From Brevibacillus aydinogluensis (GTDB taxonomy: Bacteria; Bacillota; Bacilli; Brevibacillales; Brevibacillaceae): DNA of 64,000 bases. Below the pieces are notes generated by a model. It saw only the letters and a program-made list of their open reading frames with translations, was not told where the DNA came from and ran no database searches. The stretch lies in assembly GCF_031954365.1 (NCBI RefSeq), contig NZ_JAUSVZ010000005.1; one strand, written 5' to 3'. How positions within the stretch are numbered: position 1 is the stretch's first letter; every line of letters begins with the position of its first letter. Positions 33,345 through 39,968 of the stretch are shown here, piece after piece. The translations under genes were made by a program, and so were the position numbers.

Positions 33345-34058
33345 TTAGGCGTCCTGCGCTTTCCAGCCTGGCATCCAGGCTTCCACGCAGCGGAGTACCT
33401 GCTGCAGTTCGGACCGGCGTACATCCCGATAGCTGGGTACTCCGAAACGATCTTTAATCTCCCGATACAGCTGGCGGAACAATGCACGCCGCCGCTGTGG
33501 ATCGCTCTCCACCTCGTAGACCCTGCGAGCAACCGCCTGCTGCAACATGCGCTGCTCTCCGTAGTCGATGGTGATTTGTTCGTCGACCTTCTGTTCCAGC
33601 TCCAGCAGCTTTTGGCTGTGGGTTTGGGTGACGGATTTCACCTCCTCCATCTCCTCCGCCAATTCTGCCGTCAGCTTGAGGGATTGAATCAGCGCCTGGC
33701 GTTCGCTGAGGGGGACGGCTTTACTTTGATCGACAGCGTATTCGCCAGTCTTCCTGATCGCCGGTATTACCTCGTGAGTAATCCAGCGCTTGAAGGATTT
33801 TGCCTCTTGCTTGCTGCTGGACAAGATGAGTGAGTACAGGCCCGGCTCGTTCACCAGCCATACCTCCCTGTTTTGACCTGATTCAATCATCGTTTGGATC
33901 AGCTTCTCATCGTCATCCAGCTGCCGAATTGCCGTACCGGTATCACGGTTATCCAGCACCTCGCACACATCACGAGCCACGAACCAGGGCTCCCCATCCC
34001 GCAGAACAACTCGCACCTGCTTGTCTTGAAAACGGAATACGCTTTGAAGTACGTGCAT
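33345..34058 (-). CDS. BRO-N domain antirepressor with ORF6C C-terminus
   Basis: 237 residues. N-terminal BRO-N domain (about 1-110: RFQDKQVRVVLRDGEPWFVA, EVLDNRDTGTAIRQLDDDEK, YSLILSSSKQEAKSFKRWIT) and a helical/ORF6C C-terminal part (LYREIKDRFGVPSYRDVRRS). Phage antirepressors of this type counter the CI-like repressor. ATG 34058 behind GAAGGAGGAAAAAGC. In this element it probably helps the switch to particle production. Confidence 0.88.
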   Translation of the reverse strand: MHVLQSVFRFQDKQVRVVLRDGEPWFVARDVCEVLDNRDTGTAIRQLDDDEKLIQTMIESGQNREVWLVNEPGLYSLILSSSKQEAKSFKRWITHEVIPAIRKTGEYAVDQSKAVPLSERQALIQSLKLTAELAEEMEEVKSVTQTHSQKLLELEQKVDEQITIDYGEQRMLQQAVARRVYEVESDPQRRRALFRQLYREIKDRFGVPSYRDVRRSELQQVLRCVEAWMPGWKAQDA

Positions 34059-34117
34059 GCTTTTTCCTCCTTCCTCACTCCCTGATGCCCGCATCTCGCC
34101 TCTGCACCGCCGCCGGC

Positions 34118-35005
34118 CTAACTCCCTGCCTTCTTTGAACGATGCAAGTCACGAAGCATCTCAGCCAATTCTGGGTCATCCGCCACTGTGCGCGGTTCTC
34201 GTGGCTGCATCGTCACCCCAAGCCTTTCTTGCTCTTGCTGCCACTGAATGGACGCGGGCAGCTTGTCCATGAGCACGACGTTCCCGCGATAACCACGCAA
34301 TCGCGAACGTCTCTTTCCCTCATGTTCACGAAGCACTTGAACGGTGTGAATCTTCTCCGCATGCCAATTCCGGAGAATTTCAATTGCATACGCGACGCTT
34401 TTCATCTCCGAACGCTTTAGGGCTTCGCGTATCAACTCCGGCTCCATAATGCCGACGAAGGCTTCCAACGCATCGATGTCCCACACGCCCCTACACTTGA
34501 TATTCAACTCGTTGATCATCGGGAGAAAATTTTCGCGTACCGGTATTTCAAGAGAGAAATTTGTCTTTCGTTTCGTTTTGTTTTGTTTATATAAAGCCTC
34601 ATGGTTTACCTCACGTTTTTCCGCAAGGTTTTCCTCATGAAGCACCTCACGATCTGCCGCAATTTTTGAGGCATGGTCATCGCTTTCCTCGTGATTCACC
34701 TCATTTTTTGCGGTAAGATTAGGAGCCGAGAACGGAATGATCCGGTACTTGCCGGCCTTCTGTTTCCCCTGTGAACGGTACTCAATCCTCCCCTTCTGAA
34801 CGAGGGTGTTTCGGTGCTTCGCCAGGGTGTTTTCTGTAACGCTGAGTTTCGCCTGCAGGGTTAGATTGGATACCGCAAACCACTCTGGCCAACCACTCTT
34901 ATTTGCGATCGCCATTAGGTGAAACCACAAAGTTTGTGCAGTTGCTTCCAATGGGTTTGTTTCGAGCCAATCTATGAAGGCGTTCAGCTCTCGTATGTAG
35001 TTCAT
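34118..35005 (-). CDS. DnaD-like / helix-turn-helix replication protein
   Basis: 295 residues. N-terminal winged helix of phage replisome organisers (LWFHLMAIANKSGWPEWFAV, LTLQAKLSVTENTLAKHRN), a Glu/Lys-rich linker, then a DnaD/DnaB_2 domain (DALEAFVGIMEPELIREALK, YAIEILRNWHAEKIHTVQ). In phages it loads the replicative helicase; no helicase loader is next to it here, so replication is probably lost and the gene may be a remnant or moonlight. Confidence 0.8.
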   Translation of the reverse strand: MNYIRELNAFIDWLETNPLEATAQTLWFHLMAIANKSGWPEWFAVSNLTLQAKLSVTENTLAKHRNTLVQKGRIEYRSQGKQKAGKYRIIPFSAPNLTAKNEVNHEESDDHASKIAADREVLHEENLAEKREVNHEALYKQNKTKRKTNFSLEIPVRENFLPMINELNIKCRGVWDIDALEAFVGIMEPELIREALKRSEMKSVAYAIEILRNWHAEKIHTVQVLREHEGKRRSRLRGYRGNVVLMDKLPASIQWQQEQERLGVTMQPREPRTVADDPELAEMLRDLHRSKKAGS

Positions 35006-35063
35006 CCCCTCACCTCACCCTCTACACTGGTTGGTGGAAAGCCGCTTGGCAGCCGGCATCCGT

Positions 35064-35114
35064 TTATTTGCTGTTGTCAGTCCATAGTTTCGTTAATGCG
35101 ATGGAAACTGCCAT
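35064..35114 (-). CDS. Possible 16-residue peptide / leader ORF
   Basis: ATG 35114 sits behind a strong GAGGAGGGATATC. The 16-codon frame (MAVSIALTKLWTDNSK) stops at 35064. Too short to judge; it could be a leader for the DnaD-like gene, which starts 58 bases further on. Confidence 0.3.
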   Translation of the reverse strand: MAVSIALTKLWTDNSK

Positions 35115-35189
35115 GATATCCCTCCTCTTGATTTACAAGGGACGATAAGCTACGATTAAAGTGATTCCCAATCGTGCATATATGACCGA

Positions 35190-35221
35190 GACTCAGCGTG
35201 GCCGCGCTGGGTCTTTTGCCT
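35190..35221 (+). terminator. Hairpin with T run (plus strand)
   Basis: GACTCAGCG-TGGC-CGCGCTGGGTC followed by TTTTGCCTTT on the plus strand. On the minus strand there is no T run after the stem, so early-gene transcription should pass. Confidence 0.45.
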
Positions 35222-35264
35222 TTATTGCAGCCTGAACGTCATGCAAGTTGTCCCTCCTTTCCGC

Positions 35265-35444
35265 TTAGTCACGAGGCCGCTGCCGGCCCAACCTACACCG
35301 GCAGCCGTTACGGCTCCGCTGGCCGCCCCCGGATTGACCTCGTTTCTGGCGGAGGTATCGACCTCCGTGGAAGCAACGACCGATGGGAAAACTGCTGCAC
35401 AGACTCTTTGTCAATGCTCCCACGCAGGCCGAAGCCCGCGTCAT
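35265..35444 (-). CDS. Possible small basic protein
   Basis: 59 residues starting at an ATG that overlaps the stop of the preceding gene (ATGA), which favours translation. Arg-rich, four Cys (for example CRCRLGRQRPRD at the end). No match that I recognise. Another frame of the same DNA is also open for about 60 codons, so the coding status is uncertain. Confidence 0.35.
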   Translation of the reverse strand: MTRASACVGALTKSLCSSFPIGRCFHGGRYLRQKRGQSGGGQRSRNGCRCRLGRQRPRD

Positions 35445-35665
35445 TTCAACAGGCGTCTGGCCTGTTCTCTTACCCCGTCAACAAACTCCTCAGGCGCCAT
35501 CGTCGCTTTCATGTCCACCAGGTACTCCAGTTCCTCAATTACGTCCCGGACCGTCCACTCCAGACCGTCCCGGTCATCGTCGAACGCGATTGGCTGCAGC
35601 AGACGCTGTCTGGCAGGCTCGGTTTGCTCAACGTATTGCGGGAAATCAAGCAGTTTCTCGGGCAT
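35441..35665 (-). CDS. Small acidic early protein, unknown
   Basis: 74 residues, acidic and helical (DVIEELEYLVDMKATMAPEE). The strong ribosome binding site AAGGAGGAAACGGC precedes a different, 11-codon frame whose stop overlaps the start used here, so expression may depend on coupling to that leader. Function unknown. Confidence 0.5.
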   Translation of the reverse strand: MPEKLLDFPQYVEQTEPARQRLLQPIAFDDDRDGLEWTVRDVIEELEYLVDMKATMAPEEFVDGVREQARRLLK

Positions 35666-35747
35666 TCCGTAGGTCGTTCATGCCGTTTCCTCCTTTCTCA
35701 AATCGCGCGGTTTTGCTTCAGCCGTTTCTCGACAGTTTGCACGGAAG

Positions 35748-35978
35748 TCATGCCTCCATATCTACTTGTATTTCCGACATTTTCAGCACGTTTAAGTCTA
35801 GATCCAGATAAACGGCTATCTTGGTAAGCGTCTCGACGCTGGGCACGTATCTCCCGTTCTCGATGTCCGAGATATAGTTGCGAGATAACTTGGTGGCGGA
35901 TGAAACATGGCTCTGTTTGATATTCCTTTCCCTGCGCCGGTTTTTTATCACCAGGCCCAACGCTTTTCGGTCTAGCAT
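35748..35978 (-). CDS. XRE-family regulator (Cro-like) of the element
   Basis: 76 residues: one HTH_3 domain (LGLVIKNRRRERNIKQSHVS, KLSRNYISDIENGRYVPSVE). First gene of the early minus-strand operon and divergent from the repressor, so it holds the place of cro or xre-2. ATG 35978 behind GGAGGTGATTCGG. A copy of the operator sequence lies inside its own 3' end (35764-35781). Confidence 0.85.
   Translation of the reverse strand: MLDRKALGLVIKNRRRERNIKQSHVSSATKLSRNYISDIENGRYVPSVETLTKIAVYLDLDLNVLKMSEIQVDMEA
35764..35781. promoter_or_regulatory. Operator copy inside the cro-like gene
   Basis: ACTTGTATTTCCGACATT, 18 bases differing in one or two positions from the operators upstream of the repressor gene. 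Overlaps codons near the end of the cro-like gene. Confidence 0.6.
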
Positions 35979-36004
35979 CCGAATCACCTCCACGTTTCAA
36001 ATGT

Positions 36005-36173
36005 ATTGTATTTCCGTCACAGAGTAAAATAGCATTTTTGGCAAAATATGAGCAAATGAAAAGAATATCTCGATATAACTTGTCCTTCCGTCATTTTACT
36101 TGTATTTCCGTCACTTATCAACTTGTATATCCGACATTTCCGACATATAATAGTCATGAAAGTCGGATATACC
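36005..36173. promoter_or_regulatory. Operator array and divergent promoters (immunity switch)
   Basis: Repeats of ACTTGTATTTCCGTCATT at 36005 (partial), 36078, 36098 and 36121; the last three are spaced 20-23 bp, about two helical turns. An inverted site AGTCGGATATACC lies at 36161. A sigma-A promoter TTGTAT-17-TATAAT (36123-36151) for the repressor gene is overlapped by the copy at 36121, so the repressor should control itself; the 36005 copy lies near the start of the early transcript. Confidence 0.7.
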
Positions 36174-36195
36174 GACCAAAAAGGAGTGTTGTGAT

Positions 36196-36627
36196 ATGTC
36201 GCTCGGGGCAAATATTAAGAGGTTTCGGAAACTTAGAGGCTTTACACAGGAAATGTTAGCCAGGAAAGCAAACATGTCCCGTTCTTACCTGGCTGATGTT
36301 GAGCGTGATCGTTACAATCCCAGCGTGGATACATTGAAAGCCATCGCGGGAGCGCTTAACGTCGGCGTAAATGATTTGATCGACGCATTGGACGAGCCTG
36401 TGAACAATCCTGTTCCCGGCCAACTCACACCAAAAGAAGAACGAGATATCGCCAAGGATCTGGAGCGTATCATGGAGAACCTGGAAAGCGACAATGCCCT
36501 GGCATTCCACGGTGAGCCACTAGATGAGGAGACAAAGCGACTGTTGCAAATATCACTCGAAAACTCCCTGCGACTAGCGAAAGAGCTCGCGAAGAAAAAG
36601 TTCAGCCCTCACAAATACAAGAAGTAG
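36196..36627 (+). CDS. XRE-family repressor of the element (CI/ImmR-like)
   Basis: 143 residues: N-terminal HTH_3 (GANIKRFRKLRGFTQEMLAR, MSRSYLADVERDRYNPSVDT) and a short helical C-terminal part (LTPKEERDIAKDLERIMENL) without a LexA-like autoprotease. That layout, with an ImmA gene 24 bases downstream, is the ImmR/ImmA system of ICEBs1: the repressor is cut by the protease after DNA damage or signalling. ATG 36196 behind AAAAAGGAGTGTTGTGAT. Confidence 0.88.
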   Translation: MSLGANIKRFRKLRGFTQEMLARKANMSRSYLADVERDRYNPSVDTLKAIAGALNVGVNDLIDALDEPVNNPVPGQLTPKEERDIAKDLERIMENLESDNALAFHGEPLDEETKRLLQISLENSLRLAKELAKKKFSPHKYKK

Positions 36628-36651
36628 CGGCCAGAGGATGGGGATCGTTGC

Positions 36652-37086
36652 ATGCGAAAACCAGTTAAGCAAATCGTTTCAGAATTGATCAATAAACACG
36701 GAACCAACGACCCCTTTGAAATCGCAGCTCAGAAAAATATAGTGGTTCTGTTCGAGGAACTTGGCAGTATTTATGGCTATTTCAATGTGTACAAGCGCAT
36801 ACCCATGATCCATATTAATTGTGATCTGAATGAATCTGATCAACTTTTTACCTGCGCTCATGAATTAGGTCACAGCGTGATGCACACGGACGTAAACACC
36901 CCTTTCCTAAAAAAGAACACACTCTTTTCCGTGGAACGGATCGAGCGTGAAGCAAACGAATTCGCCGTCGAATTGTTGATGCCTGACTGTGTGCTTTATG
37001 AATATCGAAGCACCGGCATGACCATACATGAAGCGGCTGCCATCTATGGTGTTCCACGTGAGATTGCGCATCTTAAGAAACTGTGA
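36652..37086 (+). CDS. ImmA/IrrE-family metallopeptidase
   Basis: 144 residues with the zinc motif HELGH in FTCAHELGHSVMHTD and the third ligand region REANEFAVELLMPD. Expected to cleave the upstream XRE repressor and so induce the element. Same strand, same operon as the repressor. About 225 bases from its stop to the tRNA-Gly gene hold no further gene that I can support. Confidence 0.9.
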   Translation: MRKPVKQIVSELINKHGTNDPFEIAAQKNIVVLFEELGSIYGYFNVYKRIPMIHINCDLNESDQLFTCAHELGHSVMHTDVNTPFLKKNTLFSVERIEREANEFAVELLMPDCVLYEYRSTGMTIHEAAAIYGVPREIAHLKKL

Positions 37087-37280
37087 CAGGTTTCCCCCGT
37101 TTCAGGGCATGATTTCGCCCCAAAACCGAACATACGTTCTTGCGAAAACAACATGGCAAGTGTCAATAACGCGGTGAGAACAATTTCCTACTCGTCGTCG
37201 AAGCAGGTTGATGCACCTGGAAAGCGGATCAGGCACACCACCCCCGCTTTCCCCTCCTCAACATTCCCTTTCCAAAAAGC

Positions 37281-37307
37281 AAAAAAACCCTTGATTTCTC
37301 AAGGGTT
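37281..37307 (-). terminator. Terminator of the tRNA cluster
   Basis: Minus-strand AAACCCTTGA-GAAA-TCAAGGGTTTTTTT right after the tRNA-Gly CCA end. The right half belongs to the att repeat; the left arm is supplied by the element. At the left end (17,800) the corresponding arm does not match, so that copy cannot fold. Confidence 0.8.
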
Positions 37308-37337
37308 TCATATGGAGCGGGTGATGGGAATCGAACC
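37293..37337. repeat. attR-like repeat within tRNA-Gly 3' end
   Basis: Matches 17809-17853 with a single mismatch. It includes the acceptor 3' strand and part of the T arm of the intact tRNA-Gly gene, so integration restored a full tRNA. Confidence 0.88.
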
Positions 37338-37386
37338 CACGCCGCCAGCTTGGGAAGCTGGAGTTCTACCATTGAACTACACCCGC
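37313..37386 (-). tRNA. tRNA-Gly (anticodon TCC)
   Basis: Cloverleaf from GCGGGTG (5') to CACCCGC-TCCA (3'), anticodon loop CTTCCCA giving TCC; CCA is encoded. Last tRNA of the cluster and the integration target of the tail element. Confidence 0.95.
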
Positions 37387-37397
37387 ATCTGGGAGTA

Positions 37398-37483
<86 letters not shown>

Positions 37484-37525
37484 ACGTCTGTATAATGTTA
37501 TAACAGATTGGAAAGAAATCGTCAA

Positions 37526-37610
37526 TGGTGGGGAGAGACGGATTCGAACCGCCGAACCCAGAGGGAGCAGATTTACAGTCTGCCGCGTTTAGCCACTTCG
37601 CTATCTCCCC
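37526..37610 (-). tRNA. tRNA-Tyr (anticodon GTA)
   Basis: Acceptor GGGGAGA/TCTCCCC with ACCA, anticodon loop CTGTAAA, long variable arm (class II, as bacterial tRNA-Tyr). Confidence 0.94.
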
Positions 37611-37622
37611 ATATAATGCCCG

Positions 37623-37698
37623 TGGTGCCGGCGATAGGAATCGAACCCACAACCCCCTGATTACAAGTCAGGTGCTCTACCAATTGAGCTACACCGGC
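37623..37698 (-). tRNA. tRNA-Thr (anticodon TGT)
   Basis: Acceptor GCCGGTG with CGCCGGC (one G-U-type mismatch) and ACCA, anticodon loop CTTGTAA. First of the four tRNAs seen on the minus strand. Confidence 0.93.
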
Positions 37699-37804
37699 AA
37701 ATTTGCGTCCGCCTCCCATTTTTATCAAGAGTGAAAAAGGAGGTGACGCCATTAAATCTATCATAGTAAGTCATACATGTCAATAGGAAATTTCAGAGAA
37801 AGTT

Positions 37805-38122
37805 TCACTTCCCCTGCTCCTCGAGAATGCGTTTCGCCCATTCGTGGAATATTGGCAGTGCCTGCTCCACGTCGGGGAACACCTGCTCCGCTTCGCAGAC
37901 GTAATCGGGGAAATTGGTGATGCGGTTCTTGCGGATGCGGACGCCGACCGATTCGCACTTGATTTCCAGAAAGTGCGGAACGGGTTCGTCCACGCCCCAT
38001 TGATTCTCCATGAATTCATAGGTGCGCACCCATTCCAGAATGCGGATTTCCCCTGGCTTCAGGCGGAGTACCTGTTCCACAGACATAATCGTCTCATTTC
38101 CGTAGTAATGCAAGCTCGTCAT
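37805..38122 (-). CDS. Hypothetical cytoplasmic protein
   Basis: 105 residues from ATG 38122 (AGAAGGG just upstream); the frame stays open to 38185. Soluble, acidic, mixed alpha/beta (GEIRILEWVRTYEFMENQWG, FPDVEQALPIFHEWAKRILE). No motif that I recognise. Upstream of the tRNA cluster on the same strand, 17 bases after the thioredoxin-like gene's extended frame, so possibly cotranscribed with it. Confidence 0.65.
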   Translation of the reverse strand: MTSLHYYGNETIMSVEQVLRLKPGEIRILEWVRTYEFMENQWGVDEPVPHFLEIKCESVGVRIRKNRITNFPDYVCEAEQVFPDVEQALPIFHEWAKRILEEQGK

Positions 38123-38202
38123 CCCTTCTTCTGCACCTCCGGCCATGTATCGCGTCGCGCGTCTGGCCGGAGGAATTCCATACATCCGCTGTTGCTGCTT
38201 TC

Positions 38203-38769
38203 CTAGATCGAGGAAAGCAGTTCTTTCAGTTCTTTGACGATTACCGCCTGATAGCCCGTTCCCTCACCGTACTTCTCCAGCATCTCGGCGCGGGCAACCT
38301 TGATCTTTTCTTCGTAGTCCGGCGCGCTGCGGTCAGGGTTTTGCTGTTTGAAGGCGACCATTACCGCTTGGACGTGCTGCGGGCGCGGTCCCCATTTCCC
38401 CAGCACATGGCCGCCCGCGTCGGCAAAGATGGCGATGGGAATCGCTCTGCCGCCCATGGTGAGAAACTGGTCCATCAGATCGAGGTGCTGTTCCATCACC
38501 AGTACTTCCACGGGCATTTCCGTTTCCTCCAACGCGCGGAACAAGACGGGCACATTGCGCACGACGTCGCCGCACCAGTCGGCGGCCAAAATCAGGCAGC
38601 GCAAGTCGTCGCGGTGGCGCAGCGAGGCAAAAAATTGCCGATCCTCTTCGCTCGGCCAGGAAAATGCTTCATACCACCCGGCGAAGGCTTCCTTATTTTT
38701 GCTCATGGTGTCCATGAACACCTGAGGCTTCAATCCGTTTCCAAATTTGTGGGCCACATTGACCGACAT
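38203..38769 (-). CDS. Thioredoxin-family protein
   Basis: 188 residues. The central thioredoxin fold carries LILAADWCGDVVRNVPVLFR; the usual CxxC is reduced to one cysteine (WCGDV), as in the YbbN-like or thioredoxin-family group of Bacillus. The cis-proline segment is GRAIPIAIF. Lacks a signal peptide, so cytoplasmic. A single cysteine implies a monothiol or non-oxidoreductase role. ATG 38769 behind GAGGAGGGGAAACC. Confidence 0.82.
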   Translation of the reverse strand: MSVNVAHKFGNGLKPQVFMDTMSKNKEAFAGWYEAFSWPSEEDRQFFASLRHRDDLRCLILAADWCGDVVRNVPVLFRALEETEMPVEVLVMEQHLDLMDQFLTMGGRAIPIAIFADAGGHVLGKWGPRPQHVQAVMVAFKQQNPDRSAPDYEEKIKVARAEMLEKYGEGTGYQAVIVKELKELLSSI

Positions 38770-38946
38770 GGTTTCCCCTCCTCAATTCACTGTACCGTTC
38801 TAGCTTTCCACACAGCGGAACAAAAATCCTCTTTCTTCCCGCTCACAGCCTAACTCTCAGCTGCTATCGCCGCACCGGTGCCTGGGCTTGTCCTGCGCAA
38901 GGGGCTCCAGACGTTGCATGTTTCCCAAAACCATCCTCAAAAACAA

Positions 38947-38972
38947 ACAGCGCGGGTTCGCGCTGTCGTTTC
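38947..38972 (-). terminator. Intrinsic terminator after the small zinc-binding-like gene
   Basis: Minus-strand ACAGCGCG-AACC-CGCGCTGT followed by TTGTTTTTG. Confidence 0.65.
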
Positions 38973-38974
38973 CA

Positions 38975-39175
38975 TCATGTCCGGGGAGCCGTCAGAATGC
39001 AGGGCACACCACGGCCCACCGCCCCCGGCCGCGACATCTTGTCGACGTACGCCATGCCTCGCGCACACGGCTGCTTGCACGCTTTACAGGTCTCGGCTGT
39101 GACGATTTTCAGATTCAACTGGTTGGGATGCTGCCGGGATTCCCGGTTCGTCTTTGCCTTTTTTGGTTTTGCCAT
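38975..39175 (-). CDS. Small protein with cysteine motif, unknown
   Basis: 66 residues: a Lys-rich N-terminus (AKPKKAKTNRESRQHP), then TAETCKACKQPCARGMAYVD and a third/fourth Cys region near the end. CxxC-x3-C could bind a metal. ATG 39175 behind GGAGGGAGAACGG. Own terminator. Function unknown. Confidence 0.65.
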   Translation of the reverse strand: MAKPKKAKTNRESRQHPNQLNLKIVTAETCKACKQPCARGMAYVDKMSRPGAVGRGVPCILTAPRT

Positions 39176-39344
39176 CCGTTCTCCCTCCTCCGCTGGATCG
39201 GTTTATTGTATGAAGGAGAACAGCCCTGTTCCATGGGCACGGACACAAAACGGAGACACCCGCCGGAATTTGGGCCGGGAGCGGAAAAGATGCGGCACGG
39301 TTTTGGTTCGCCCGGTGTCTCGCCATGACGGTGTCGGCACAAAA

Positions 39345-39388
39345 CAGCCGGCGCGCAGCAAGCGCCTCCGGCCGTTCGTCATGGCCCC
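39345..39388 (-). terminator. Hairpin after the DUF962 gene
   Basis: Minus-strand GCCGGAGGCGC and GCGCGCCGGC pair around TTGCT, followed by TGTTTTG. Confidence 0.55.
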
Positions 39389-39409
39389 GGTCCGCTGTGG
39401 ATTACCTCC

Positions 39410-39703
39410 TCACCGGTACGGCTGGCCGGTGAGAAACCCCCACAGCCGCTTCAGTATCCACCACGGTCCGATCAGCAGAAAGACGGGATTTTTCAGAAAG
39501 GAGGGAGGGTTCCCCTCAACGTAGTGGCCGACAAATTGGAAGATCCACCCGACGATGAACAGGCCGAGCGCCCACTTCCAGCTCCAGAAAAAGAGCGGCA
39601 GGGAAATGACGATCATGGGAATGCCGAACGCGTGGGTCAGCTTGTTGACGGGATGCTGGTGGTCGCGCTTGTACCGTTCCAAAAAGGACACCTTTTCCTC
39701 CAT
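39410..39703 (-). CDS. DUF962 / Mpo1-like integral membrane protein
   Basis: 97 residues. Family markers are the start FLERYKRDHQHPVNKLTHAFG with its conserved histidines, the middle FQFVGHYVEGNPPSF and two hydrophobic hairpins. Yeast Mpo1 of this family is an iron-dependent 2-hydroxy-fatty-acid dioxygenase; the bacterial members are not characterised to my knowledge. ATG 39703 behind AAAGGAGGTCTTTCAC. Confidence 0.85.
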   Translation of the reverse strand: MEEKVSFLERYKRDHQHPVNKLTHAFGIPMIVISLPLFFWSWKWALGLFIVGWIFQFVGHYVEGNPPSFLKNPVFLLIGPWWILKRLWGFLTGQPYR

Positions 39704-39968
39704 GTGAAAGACCTCCTTTTTTCAATATTCTAACACTTTGGAGTACTGCCTTTGAAGCCGTTCACTGCCGTATTTTCGCTGCTTTCCCACGACAGATCGC
39801 CCATTCGTCTCCCCATCTGGGCCTCATGACCGTCGCTCGTGAACGGAGGACTTGCGCATCATATTGGCTGTCATGGGCCGCTTTTCATGTGGGAGCCAAG
39901 CAAACGATGGTATAATGAGGAAGTGTTTGCTGTCAGAGAAAAACCGTGATGTTACAGGTGGGAGAGCG

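Larger units (their letters stand above)
17809..37337. mobile_element. Headless prophage / putative R-type (contractile) tailocin element in tRNA-Gly
   Basis: About 19.5 kb bounded by direct repeats of the tRNA-Gly 3' end. Contents from right to left: ImmA protease and XRE repressor (plus strand), operator region, a second XRE protein, small early genes, DnaD-like protein, BRO-N antirepressor, ArpU regulator, then the late operon: tail terminator, sheath, tube, assembly chaperone with -1 frameshift, tape measure, baseplate genes xkdP-Q-R-S-T-U, fiber, xkdX, holin, amidase. I see no terminase, portal, protease, capsid, integrase or recombinase gene. A tail module with lysis genes but no head is the make-up of R-type bacteriocins such as diffocin, so particle rather than virus production is inferred. 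Confidence 0.85.

Noticed and set aside
33258..33833. Plus-strand 191-codon frame
   Set aside because: Antisense to the BRO-N antirepressor; no start signal.
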